Shown: piece after piece, positions 21,573 to 31,173 of the stretch
How the letters are laid out: each line of letters opens with the position of its first letter
Position numbering within the stretch: position 1 is the first letter of the stretch
From: Rebecca billardiae RCC1528
Lineage: Eukaryota > Haptophyta
Direction: 5' to 3'
Assembly: GCA_965240325.2 (NCBI GenBank)
Contig: OZ251249.1
Span: 310,001 to 374,000 of the forward strand
Length of the DNA: 64,000 nucleotides
Notes under the pieces: generated by a model
Told to the model about the DNA's origin: nothing
Database searches by the model: none
What the model saw: the letters and a program-made list of their open reading frames with translations, nothing else
Made by a program: the position numbers and the translations under genes

Positions 21573-22656
21573 GCGCTCCGGCTGTCGGCTGTCGGCTGTG
21601 CCGGCGCACCCCAGTGTCAGCGCCCGACCTGAGACTGTGGCAGCACGGCATGAAGCCGGATTCCCCCACGACAACATGCTGCAATATAATGAAAAGCTAG
21701 TGACAATAACACATTTGTCTTTCCAAAAGAGTGTCTTTAAATCATAGAATGAGTCAAGTAGCGCGAGCGGCCGAGCGCTCTCGGCAGTCGATCTTCGGGT
21801 GCACTGCTCACCACAGTTTACTATGATTTAACGTGCACACTTGGTTAAGGCGTGATTACAGGTGGATACGGGTGATCTGGACAGTGGCCGACCCAACTCA
21901 CGCGGAGGCCTCCCTGGGAGCATTGGGGTCGAAGGGGCGCCAGGGACGGACTTCAGGGGGTCCCTGGAGTTCCGCCGCAGCGCGCTTTCTGCGCTGCGGG
22001 CCCGTCTCCGCGCGTGGCGGCCGCAATGGCACTGTCCAATTAGCCCCTGGCACTGGCTGAGGCATGGGAATCGAGCTCAGAGACGCGCGCGCGGAGGAAA
22101 AGCGTGTGCAGCGGCTCGGACGGTTGCTCTGGGACCTACCCACGCCAGCGCAACCGCGCCTTGCCTCGGAGTCCGCCCTTCCTGAGTCCGCGCACGCGCC
22201 TTGCGGCTTGAAACGCTGGCGTTCGCCCTTGTGCGCGGGACTCACGAAACAAGGCGAAGGCGGCGAGAAGCGCGACCTGGCGCGTGCGCAGACGACGTCT
22301 CACGACCAGGTGAGTTCAGCGAACATCGTGCGCCGTCGTGGCGACCCGCCAGTGGGCGCTCGTGCTCGTTCGCCCACGAGCCCTCGCCACGAGGCCCGCC
22401 GCCCGCTGAGTGTCCAGATAGCCCCTGTGTCCAGTTAGCCCGTATCCACCTGTAACGCCATCCAACACTGCACAAAGACACCGCCACAAAACAGACCGGC
22501 GCAGGCAGGTGAGGTACCACACCGCCCCGGCCTGGCGTAATCACGTGCGCAGCAGGGCGGCCGCCGCATCCGGCCCCCGCGGACCACGCGGGCGTGCGGC
22601 GCCGTTCGGCGGGCGCAGTCCTCCTTCGCAACAGCGCCGAGGCGCAGCCACGCACG
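21573..22656. other. Intergenic region holding a 611-bp inverted-repeat element
   Basis: Between the carrier and phosphatase genes. It contains the element at 21849-22459 (listed separately). The flanks are unique sequence: an AT-richer carrier 3' flank (21680-21840) and the presumed phosphatase promoter (22460-22656). No gene seen. Confidence 0.6.
21849..22459. mobile_element. Possible non-autonomous TIR element (MITE-like)
   Basis: The left end GGCGT..TACAGGTGGATACGGG (from 21849) is repeated inverted at the right end (to 22459); the arms differ by a 3-nt gap and a few substitutions and share a further CTGGACA. Related TGTCCA-(A/G)-TAGCCC motifs occur at about 22033, 22411 and 22428, as subterminal repeats would. 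No transposase frame and no clear target-site duplication are seen. Confidence 0.5.
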
Positions 22657-24568
22657 ATGAGAGTGGCCCTCGCCACGCTCGCGACGGCCCTGGCGGCCCG
22701 CGGCGCGCGCGGCGCGGCGGCGGGCGCGGCGTGCGCGCCGCCGCTACCCGCTGGCTATTCGCTCGAGCACGTCCAGCTGTTCGTGCGGCACGGCGACCGC
22801 ACGCCCATCACGCCGTCGCTCGAGCGCGCGTTCTGGCTCGCCAAGCTGCCATCCGCCTCGCGCCTGGCCGAGATCCAAGCCGGCACCGACCGCGTCGACT
22901 CGTCCGGGCCGCGCGACCGCGGCTTCTCGCACTCGGCGTCCGGTGACGGTGTGTACGGCACGCTGACGGCGCGCGGGATCGAGCAGATGCGCGAGACGGG
23001 CGTGGCGCTGCGCGCCGAGCTGATCGACACGCCCGACGCCCCGCTCCTCGGCCCGACCCTCAGCCTCGCCCAGCTCGCCGTGCACTCGACCGACTTTCCG
23101 CGAACGATCGAGTCGACACAGGCGCGCGCCGCGCCGCTGCGCCGCCGCGCGCGCTGCGGGAGTCAGGCCGCCCCGCCCGCGCGCACACGCGCACCACGGC
23201 GCGTGAGAGGGCTTGCACGGCGGCTGGGGCGTCGACGAGCGCGGGGGTCGGCCGCATGTGTGTGGTGGCGCGCGCGCGCGCTCACGCGCCGCCGTCTCAC
23301 CTGCCGCTTCGCGCGCGCGCACACCGCGCCCGCGCACACCGCGCCGCGCGTTGGGCTCGCCTCGGCCGCTGGGCTGTTCGCGGCCTCCGCCGGCGCAGGC
23401 GCTGCTGCACGGGCTGTACCCGCCCGAGACGCGCCCCGCCGGCGCGCGCATCCCCATCAACGTCTCCGAGTCCGCACGCCTGATCCCCGACCCGGAGCCG
23501 AGACGCACGCTCGCGCAGGCAGAGCTTGAGCGTGCAGTAAGGCACTCGGATGCCTTCCTGGCGCGGGAGGCGGCGATGGAGCCGCTGGCGGCGCGCGTGC
23601 TCGACGTGCTCGAGGGGAGCGGCGTCGTCGCCTCGCGCGCGCTGCTGCAGCAGCCGCGCGCGCTGCTACCCGGGCAGTACTTACCCGCCGAGGGCGAGAC
23701 TGACGACATGCATATTCACTGGGGTAAGACAGCGGAGGTCTGCAAGTGTCTGGTGGCGCATGGGCGGCTGCCGACGGCGGCGGCGGCGGGGCGCGCGGCC
23801 GCCGCTGACCACCACCACGCGGCGCACGCGGGGCTGAGCGAGGCCGACGTCGCCGCAGTCGTGCAGCACGGCGCGTGGCGCTGGTTCCGCGTGCTGCGCC
23901 ACCCGCGCATCGCGCACTTCGCGATGGCGCCGCTCGCGCGCGAGATTGTCGATGAGGCCGCGCGCGTGCGCGGGGCGGCGCGGTCGGGCGTGGGGCGCAC
24001 GGCCGACGCCGCCGCCCCGCGCGTGCGCATCTTCGGCTGCCACGACTCCACACTCATCGGGCTGATCGGCGTGCTCAGGCTGAGCGCGCCCGCAGCATGG
24101 CCGCCGTACGGCTCCGCACTCCGAGTCGAGCTGTTCAGCGGCGGCGCGGCGCCCACAGCATGGCAGCCGAGCGGCGGCGGCGGCGGCGGCGTCGAGCAGC
24201 AGCCGCCAGGTGCACACGGCGGAGCGGGCGGCCGCGCCGCGCACGCCGGGGCGGCGGTCGCGCAGCAGCCGCCGCCGGCGGACCCCGAGCCCGAGCCGCC
24301 GCGGCGCTGGTGGCTCCGCTTCGTTCTGAACGGCGAGGTGTTGGTGCGCGCGCCGCCCCGCGCGGGCACGCCCGCCGCCGACCGCGGCGTGGGCGCGGAC
24401 GTGGACGCGGGCGCGGAGGAGGCGCTCGCGGCGGACGCGGAGGCGGCGGCGGCGGGCGGCGCGGCCGCGGCAGAGCTGCCCGCGGGCCTCGTCCCGCTAG
24501 ACGAGCTGGTCGCTGCGTTCGCGTACGTCGGCACTGAGCTCGACGACCCGGCGGACGATGTTCACTGA
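22657..24568 (+). CDS. Histidine acid phosphatase, ACP6/ACP2-like, secreted
   Basis: Exons 22657-23121 and 23399-24568 join in phase 0, giving 544 aa. A signal peptide occupies roughly residues 1-24. The catalytic RHGDRTP motif is at residues 44-50, with His45 as the phosphate-accepting histidine. The His-Asp dyad is in CHDSTL (His370-Asp371). Other family features are DFPRTIESTQALLHGLYPP across the splice junction, a MHIHWGKTAEVCKCL segment and WPPYGSALRVELF. The order and spacing fit histidine acid phosphatases of the lysophosphatidic-acid/lysosomal type acting in the secretory pathway, lysosome or cell exterior. The insertion between VELF and WWLRFVLNGEVLV is Gly/Ala/Pro-rich low complexity. 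The intron has a GC donor (ACAG then GCGCGC). Substrate is unknown; phosphate scavenging is a reasonable inference. Confidence 0.88.
23122..23398 (+). other. GC-AG intron in the acid phosphatase gene
   Basis: The exon ends TCGACACAG, followed by GCGCGC, and the intron ends with CAG at 23396-23398. Joining restores STQALLHGLYPP, a conserved segment of histidine acid phosphatases, with no frame change. No GT donor nearby would restore it. Confidence 0.75.
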
Positions 24569-25389
24569 TTAGTTCACTATAGCAGGCGCGGCCGGCCTGC
24601 ATCGTCGGCAGGCGGCATCGCCATCGCGCGTACGTTACCTAGGCGTCCCCGGACCGTTATTCCGCGACGTCGCGTAGTGAGCCGCTACGGCACCGAGTCC
24701 GAGTGAATGTGAGTGACTGTGAGTCACAGTGGCCGCAGTGCTGAGTAGACAGCTACGGTCATCATCGGGCATCACCGGCGCTGCGACACCGGATGAGCCC
24801 GGCCTCGTCGCTCGATCCACCGCCGCCGCGCGTCGGGCTGACTCGGTGCCGGGAAGGGCCCTCGTCACGAGGTTACGGTCTGCTCGCGGGTGGGAAGCGC
24901 CAGCATCGCTCGACGCCAGGCAAGATCGCGTGCCACGCGCCGCTCGTCAAGTTGCGGGCGCAGCATGCAATATAATGATGATATGCCAATCCGTTTCGGC
25001 TACATCATCAAGTTCCAGGAGCAGTACTCTTTCGCGAAGGGCCCTTGCTTTCGCGATCGTCTGGGCCTGGCGCGGCGCCGAGGCGACCCCCCGCCCCCCG
25101 CCCATTCATCCTGTAGCAAGGGCGGTACCTGTATCATAAGCCCTTGATTGAAGGAATGATTGTGAGCACCGGAGCCCGTTATAAAGGGGAAAAAAAAAAA
25201 AAGCACCAAGGGGCGTAGTACGGTAAAAATCAAGACAAAGGTGGTATGAATAATGAGCCCCTTGATTACTGTATATATATATATATGGGGGTATTGTGAC
25301 TAATGCACAGCCGCGCGCCCCTTTGAAATCGCGGCGCGCCGCCCTTGGTGTGCCGTGTGGGGGCTCAGCAGGGGGGCAGGGCGCACGCG
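24569..25389. other. Intergenic, simple repeats only
   Basis: No gene seen. It contains an A-tract (about 25189-25202), a TA microsatellite (about 25272-25286) and two related AAGCCC(C)TTGATT stretches (near 25138 and 25256). Confidence 0.55.
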
Positions 25390-27093
25390 ATGCTCCGGGT
25401 GCTGAGCCTCTCGCTCGCTGCGCGCGTGGCCGTGCAGGCCACCGCGCCCGAGGCCAGCTTTGACTATGTGATCGATGGCACCAGCGGGCCAGACACGCTG
25501 TACGCTCAAGGCGAGCCAGACGCGACGTGGCGTGGCCCCGGCGTCTCGGTGGACAACCTGCTGCGTGGCTTCGAGGGCGCGGACAAGATTATCGGCAAGG
25601 ACGCCGGTGACGGGCAATCGTATAGCCAATACGATGGCGGAGACTCGCTCAACGTGATCCACGCCGGCCCTGGCGCGGACACGGTGTACGCCGGCGACGG
25701 CGGCAGTGTGACCAACTACGCCTGGTGGGCCGGCTCGGGTGGCAAGGCCGACAACTTCGTGTACCTCGGCGATGGCGACGACCAGCTCACGCTCGGCGAC
25801 GGTGGCGACGTGCGGGGCGTGGCCTCTACTGGCGGCGCGTACAACCTCGCGCACGGAGGCGACGGTAGCGACACCATTGACGGCGGCAATGCTGGCGCCG
25901 GCATCACGCGCGGCGACGGCGGCAGCACGCACAACATCGTCAAGGCCGGCAAGGGTGACGACGTGGTCGACGTGGGCGATGCGGGCGACGGCATATCGAG
26001 ATCGGCCTACGGCGGCTCGGCGTACACGAAAGTGTATGGCGAGGACGGCGACGACAACATCGTCGCCGGCGATGCCGGTGACGCGGTTGGCTGGGGAGCC
26101 ACCGGTGGCAACGTGTCGAGCGTCATCTTGGGCGGCGCTGACTCGGACCGGCTGCGCGGCGGTGACGGCGGCGACGCCTCGGGCGGGAATGCTGGGTGCG
26201 TGGCCGCGCGCTGCCGCGGATGCGCGTCGGGTGCTCCGTGTGCGTTTGCAGGTGCTTGCGCTTGCGCTTGCGCACGAGCCGCGCCCGCGCCCCACCTGCA
26301 TGCCCGTTGCTCGAACCCGCAGGTACAGCAACGACCCCATCGGCTTCTCTTCCGCGTACGCTGGTTACGCGCACAACACCCTCGAGGGCGGTGCCGGTGC
26401 CGACGTGATCACCGGCGGCGACGGCGGCGCATCTTCCAACGTGTACAGCCATGGGGGCAATGTGGTCAACGTCCTCCACGGCGGTGCAGGCGCTGACGTG
26501 ATCACCGGCGGCAACAGCGGCGAGGGCCCAGCCGGTGGCGATGCGTACAACTACATCTACGGTGCGCTGGTTGCTTGCGCACGCGCTGCGCAGTGCGCAC
26601 GCGTCCGGCGCTTGCGCACGCCATCCGCGCAGCGCCCATATGCGTGCTCATACGTGTAGTGTGTGGCCTGCGTGGTCGCACGCGCGCTCGCTCGCCCGTG
26701 CTCGCAGGCGGCGCTGGCGACGACGTCATCACGGCCGGCGAGGGGCAAAACACGATCTGGGGCGGCGCCGGTGCCGATACGATCCACGCACAGAACGGGC
26801 AGTACGATGTGATCTACACGGACGGCGAGGACACCATCCACTACGACCCCGGCCTCGACAAGATCATCATGGTCACGCCCACGCCCTCGCCCGTCGCGTG
26901 CCCCAAGGGGTGCGTGCCGGCGCCAATAGACGGCGTGCAGGCGGACTTGAGCGGCACGACGCGGCGGGGCCGTCAGCTCACCTTGCGCCGCTCGCTGCTG
27001 TTCGGCCAGTTCCGCATCATGTGCCCTGAGGGTTGCGCGTTTGACAAGCACTACCAGGAGGAGAAGGACACTCGCCGCCGCCGCCAGTACTGA
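25390..27093 (+). CDS. Secreted RTX-like calcium-binding beta-roll protein
   Basis: Exons 25390-26195, 26323-26561 and 26708-27093 join in frame to 476 aa. The N-terminus (MLRVLSLSLAARVAVQA) is a likely signal peptide. From residue about 27 to 385 the protein is a long series of Gly-Asp-rich nonapeptide-like repeats (GGAGADVITGG, GDGDDQLTLGDGG, GEDGDDNIVAGDAG), as in hemolysin-type (RTX) calcium-binding beta-rolls. About one turn in two carries an extra GDGGxxxN loop, a regular variation. The C-terminal ~80 residues hold two CP-G-C/CPEGC motifs and no enzymatic or cytolytic domain. I read it as a secreted calcium-dependent structural or adhesive protein. RTX repeats are mainly bacterial, so old lateral acquisition is possible, but the gene has introns and host-like composition. 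Confidence 0.85.
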
Positions 27094-28089
27094 AGCCGTC
27101 TCCGCAATCATATCAATCTCGCGATGCGCGACTAGTTTCGGGCGCGCATCCGCGGGGCCGACCTGACTCACACACCGGCTCGGGACCGTAGTACTGAGTG
27201 TCCTGACGCCGGGCCGCGCGCGGGCCCGGCGGGGCCACGGCCCCGGACGACGCATGATTGCGACTGTCGTAGTGATAATGCGACGCGATCGAGTCAGTCG
27301 TCAGTCACGACGAGAACTGCTGTGTGCGAATCAAGCCTCGACGGGCGTCGGCCAACCCGTCGGCCACAGGATGCCCACTTTTGCCCATTCATCGGCCAGT
27401 GGCCGACTACGACGAATAAATGAATAAATGAATATTCATTCACCCCTTTTTCTTTTTCGGCAAAAGATTATTCACCACTCGGGCAGAACACCGGCGGCGC
27501 ATCATGTCGGATGATGATATATCGACGACGATCGTCGTCTAGTGGGGTCAGAGCTCCGACCGTTACACTCCCGGGTGCCACAATCTCCCGAAATCTCTTA
27601 GCATGACGAACTATCACGTGGGTATTTACTTGGACGAATAACTAGTTAGTAGGCGTTAAGGCTTAATTCCAGGGTGTAGAATCCTGCCTCGGTGCCAATT
27701 TCAGACTGCCAAAATGTCGTGATCTAGACGGTGCGATTCTGGTGCAATAAATAGCGAGATCACCTTGGAGATCGTATATCTCCCCTACTAATGTTGCCGA
27801 GATCGCGTCGAGATTGAGGTCGTATATCTCCGCCAGTATGGGGGTGTGACATTTTTTCGCAAAACTTGTCAGCGTGGCCCCAGCTGGCCGAGCTCATTTC
27901 AGGCTGAATATTGACATCCCGTCGAAGTTTGAGAGCCTCATCTCAAGACGACAGGAAGTTGGATTTTGGGCCACGCACCCCCCAGTGGGGCTCTGACCCC
28001 TGCTCTAATCGTCGTCGTCAGACGTCATGTCATCGCGTCATCCGGGCAGTTGGCGTCGATCGACTCGATCGCCTTGGCGGGGCCGGGCG
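27094..28089. other. Intergenic, AT-richer, with a possible inverted-repeat element
   Basis: No gene seen. Includes an (ATGA)ATAA-type run (about 27413-27440), a repeated CGTATATCTCC motif (about 27773 and 27820) and a candidate element at 27524-28017 (listed separately). Confidence 0.55.
27524..28017. mobile_element. Candidate TIR element, imperfect ends
   Basis: Left end GACGACGAT..TAG.GGGGTCAGAGCTCC (27524-27557) and right end (about 27984-28017) are inverted relatives sharing GACGACGAT and GGGGTCAGAGC(T/C)CC with spacing differences. Length is about 494 bp. There is no coding capacity or evident target duplication, so the call is tentative. Confidence 0.35.
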
Positions 28090-30048
28090 TCAAGGGATGC
28101 TGAGAGCAGCACCACCGCCATGCGCGTCCCTGTGGGCAGCTCCCTCCGCCTCGCCGGCAAAGCGCGGGTCCGCCGAGCCCACGGCGATCACCACATCGGC
28201 AGCAGCGGCAGCGCCGACCTCGTCGGCGCCACCGGCACCGGCCGCACGGCCCGGCCGCATGGCGCCCCCGCGCGGTGCCGCCGTTGTCCGCACAAGGCCA
28301 GGCGGCGGCACGATGGGGATGGCGCCGTCGGCTGGGCCGGGGATGGCGCCGTCGGCTGCGCGGGCGGCCGGCGCGGCGGCGCGCGGCGGCTCCTCGTACG
28401 CCGCGCCGCCGCCCTCGGCCCCCACCACCGGCGGCGGCGTGGGCACCCCCTTCGCGTGGAGGCACAGCTTGAGAGCGAGGCTGAGGCGCGCGCGGCCCGC
28501 GCCCGCGCGCGCGCTCGGCGCGCTCACGCTGTGCTCGAGGTCCTGGTCGAGCAGGACGACGCGTCCGGGCCTCGCGCCGACGCGCACGAGCGCGCCGCTC
28601 GGCGGGTCCCGGAACAGCGTCCACGCGCCCCAGCGCTCCGAGTCCCAACCCTCGCTCAGGTACACCAGCGCACTGACCAGCCTGGGCTTGGGGCAGGGCG
28701 CGCGGTTCGGGAAGTTTCCGTGAAGGTCGGTCCACGGCGAGGCCTGCGCGACGAACGGGTCGCCGTCGATGTGGAAGTCGAAGGCGTCGCCGTGCATCGG
28801 CGCGTTGGCCACGACGGGCGTCGAGCCGCCGCTGGTGCCATCAAGCTCGACGTCATCGCCGCCATCGGCCTCGTCCTCGACGCCGCCGCCGTCGCCGTCG
28901 CAGCCTCCGCCGCCGCGGCCGCGGTCGTCGCCCCCGTCGCCGGCGTCCGCGCACGCGGGCGGTGCCGCGAACGGCGGCGGCGCGTACGTGACGTCGGCGT
29001 GCGGGAGCAGCTGGCACAGCCGCGCCTGCAGCTCGAGCATCGCCGCGGGCTGGCTCCGCCCGTGCGCGGCGGGCGCGGCGCTGAGTGCCTTCGCGTCCGC
29101 GTCCGCGCCGCCGGCGGCAGCCTGCGCCGGTGGCGGCGGCCGCGGCGCGCACAGGCGCGCGAGCGCGCGCGCGCGCAGCGACCACGTGGGGGCCGCGCCC
29201 TCGCCCGCGTCGTCGCGGTCGACCAGCGCGCGCGTCCACAGCGCCTCGTCCAGCGGGACAATTGGCGGCACCGCGCCGCCCTCATTCTCACGCGCGCCCT
29301 CGCCTCCGCGGCTGTTCTTCGCCTCCGCCTCCCCGGCTCCCTCCGCCCCCCGCTCCGACCCCGCCGCGCCGCCGCGGCGCGGGCGCTCCCGCGGGCTCTC
29401 GCCACCGCCACCGTCCCTCGCCTCCTCCTCCCCTGCGCCCTCCGGCCCCGCCGCGCCGCCGCCAGCCAGTCGCTCGCCCAGAAGCGAACGCAGCGCGGCG
29501 CGCAACGGGCGGTCGAGCACGTCGTCGAGGACGACGACGCTGGAGACGTCCCAGCGCGGCGGCGCGTGCGGCGAGTGCTGAACCCACGCGCCGTCCATCT
29601 GCACGTGCGCCGTCAGGCTCGCCGCGCTCGGCTCCCAGCCGCTCGGCGCCGCGGGCAGCGGCATTGGCAGCCGCAGCCCCCATGCGCTTTCGTGCCGTCG
29701 CACGAGCGCGAGCGCCTCGGCGTCGGTGATCGGCTCGGCGTCGGCGGCGTCGGCGGGGGTAGGCGGCACGGCGACGAGCAGGATCGGCGCGTCCACCAGC
29801 TCGTCCAGCACCTCGGCCGCGTACTGCGCGTCGAGCGGCGTGCAGCCGTGCACGGCGGCGAGCCGCGGCACCGGGAACGGCGCGTCGGCGGCGGGCGTGG
29901 CGTCCAGCGCGACCCATGGGGCGCCCGTCACCTCCGAGAGGGCCGACGCGAGCGCCGCGCGCTCGTGCGGCGGCACGCCGCGCGTGCGCGCCAGCAGCGG
30001 CGCGGCGGACGCCGCCGCGGCGAGCGCGAGGACCGTCCACGCGGCCAT
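28090..30048 (-). CDS. 2-oxoglutarate/Fe(II)-dependent oxygenase, secretory pathway
   Basis: A single exon of 652 aa. I chose the ATG at 30048, which begins a clean signal peptide (MAAWTVLALAAAASA); the frame is open further to 30105. The C-terminal half carries the jelly-roll iron facial triad: His426-x-Asp428 in FDFHIDGDPF and His506 in LEHSVSAP. A likely 2-oxoglutarate-binding Arg lies in RARLSLALKL about ten residues later. Strands SALVYLSEGW, GAWTLFRDP and GRVVLLDQDLEHS fit the prolyl-4-hydroxylase/2OG-FeII_Oxy fold. The N-terminal half (residues 20-400) has no recognised domain and contains acidic, Gly-rich inserts (about 215-290 and 390-415). The tail after residue 525 is Ala/Pro/Gly-rich. 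Substrate is unknown; hydroxylation of a secreted or surface protein or glycan is an inference. Confidence 0.82.
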   Translation of the reverse strand: MAAWTVLALAAAASAAPLLARTRGVPPHERAALASALSEVTGAPWVALDATPAADAPFPVPRLAAVHGCTPLDAQYAAEVLDELVDAPILLVAVPPTPADAADAEPITDAEALALVRRHESAWGLRLPMPLPAAPSGWEPSAASLTAHVQMDGAWVQHSPHAPPRWDVSSVVVLDDVLDRPLRAALRSLLGERLAGGGAAGPEGAGEEEARDGGGGESPRERPRRGGAAGSERGAEGAGEAEAKNSRGGEGARENEGGAVPPIVPLDEALWTRALVDRDDAGEGAAPTWSLRARALARLCAPRPPPPAQAAAGGADADAKALSAAPAAHGRSQPAAMLELQARLCQLLPHADVTYAPPPFAAPPACADAGDGGDDRGRGGGGCDGDGGGVEDEADGGDDVELDGTSGGSTPVVANAPMHGDAFDFHIDGDPFVAQASPWTDLHGNFPNRAPCPKPRLVSALVYLSEGWDSERWGAWTLFRDPPSGALVRVGARPGRVVLLDQDLEHSVSAPSARAGAGRARLSLALKLCLHAKGVPTPPPVVGAEGGGAAYEEPPRAAAPAARAADGAIPGPADGAIPIVPPPGLVRTTAAPRGGAMRPGRAAGAGGADEVGAAAAADVVIAVGSADPRFAGEAEGAAHRDAHGGGAALSIP

Positions 30049-31173
30049 GGCGGCGATGAGTCGGCGCTTCGTCAAGGAGTCACATTCACGAACGACGAGT
30101 CTCAAGTCGTGAGTCTGATGAACTCTGTGAAGCAGTTCGCTGTTCGTCTGTCGTTACGCGTCCAGCAACGATGAGCAGCAGATGAACACAGGTGCATCTA
30201 ATCTCCCGTAACGGTCGAGTACCCCTCGCTAGGCGAGGGGTGCGGCGGAAACAACAGTGGGACACAGGGGACTTTGGTCCCGCGCCCCTCTCGCGGGCTC
30301 TGGCGCGCGAACGCTTTGTCACTACTGGATCCCCGAGGTGGAGAGCGGCGCTCCGTGCACCAACAAAGACATCCCCAGCCGCATGTTGCCACTCGACACC
30401 TCGTCTCGCCTCGCGCGGAGCCAACTTGTGGTGTGCGGGAGCCACCCGTAGCACACTGGGCCGTGTAGCGACGCGCGTGGCGGGTCAACAGTGCATCGCG
30501 AAGGCGTCGCACGCGCAATCCGTTGAGTACATACTCATGTTTGTCCCATGGCACGTCGTGCGCCGCCGTGTGCGCCGATGCACTCCCGACTCGCGACGCG
30601 CCGCGTGCAGCACAGCCTGTGCTTCGGGTAGCTCCCGCACACCACAAGTTGGCTCCGCGCGAAGCGAGACGAGGTGTCGACAGGCGGTGCATGACGTGCC
30701 ATGGGACAGACATGAGTATGTACTCAACGGATTGCGCGTGCGACGCCTTCGCGATGCACTGTTGACCCGCCACACGCGTCGCTACACGGCCCAGTGTGCT
30801 ACGGGTGGCTCCCGCACACCACAAGTTGGCTCCGCGCGAGGCGAGACGAGGTGTCGAGTGGCAACATGCGGCTGGGGATGTCTTTGTTGGTGCACGGAGC
30901 GCCGCTCTCCACCTCGGGGATCCAGTAGTGACAAAGCGTTCGCGCGCCAGAGCCCGCGAGAGGGGCGCGGGACCAAAGTCCCCTGTGTCCCACTGTTGTT
31001 TCTGTTGGCGGTGTCGCAGAGCGACCCGCCGGCCGTTACAGGGCCATTAGAAGGCGGTGAGATGAACAGCAGGCAATAGGCGGCGAAAACTGAGACGAGC
31101 AGTGAAAGCACTGCGGCGACCGGTGGGCTAGCGGAAGGGTTGGGCGCCCTGCTCGCTGCCTCGTCGGCCCACG
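30049..31173. other. Intergenic region mostly occupied by a foldback element
   Basis: Divergent spacer between the oxygenase (-) and the Pro-rich surface protein (+). Nearly all of 30197-31051 is the foldback element. Short open frames on both strands here are mirror images produced by the inverted arms and are not genes. Confidence 0.75.
30197..31051. mobile_element. Foldback element with ~322-bp near-perfect inverted arms
   Basis: Positions 30248-30569 and 30681-31002 are inverted copies with no indels (paired positions sum to 61250) and about four mismatches. The central ~110 bp contains a third, direct partial copy of the right arm (about 30632-30680 matches 30811-30859). The arms are extended outward by diverged ends: TCTAAT...GTAACGG at 30197-30212, inverted at about 31036-31051. 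Each outer end holds a small hairpin, for example CCCCTCGCTAGGCGAGGGG at the left. No transposase. No exact target-site duplication is evident. The low divergence implies recent insertion or gene conversion. Confidence 0.85.

Noticed and set aside
25390-27093. Secreted toxin assignment from RTX-type repeats
   Set aside because: Only the calcium-binding repeats are present; no pore-forming, acyl-acceptor or protease domain is seen.
27794-27835. Relationship between the CGAGAT-rich words here and the introner arms at 7638-7989
   Set aside because: Similarity is limited to short GCCGAGAT-like words and does not extend.
30198-31111. Several 60-200-codon open frames on both strands that are near-identical to each other
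   Set aside because: They are mirror images produced by the inverted arms of the foldback element, with no recognised domain.
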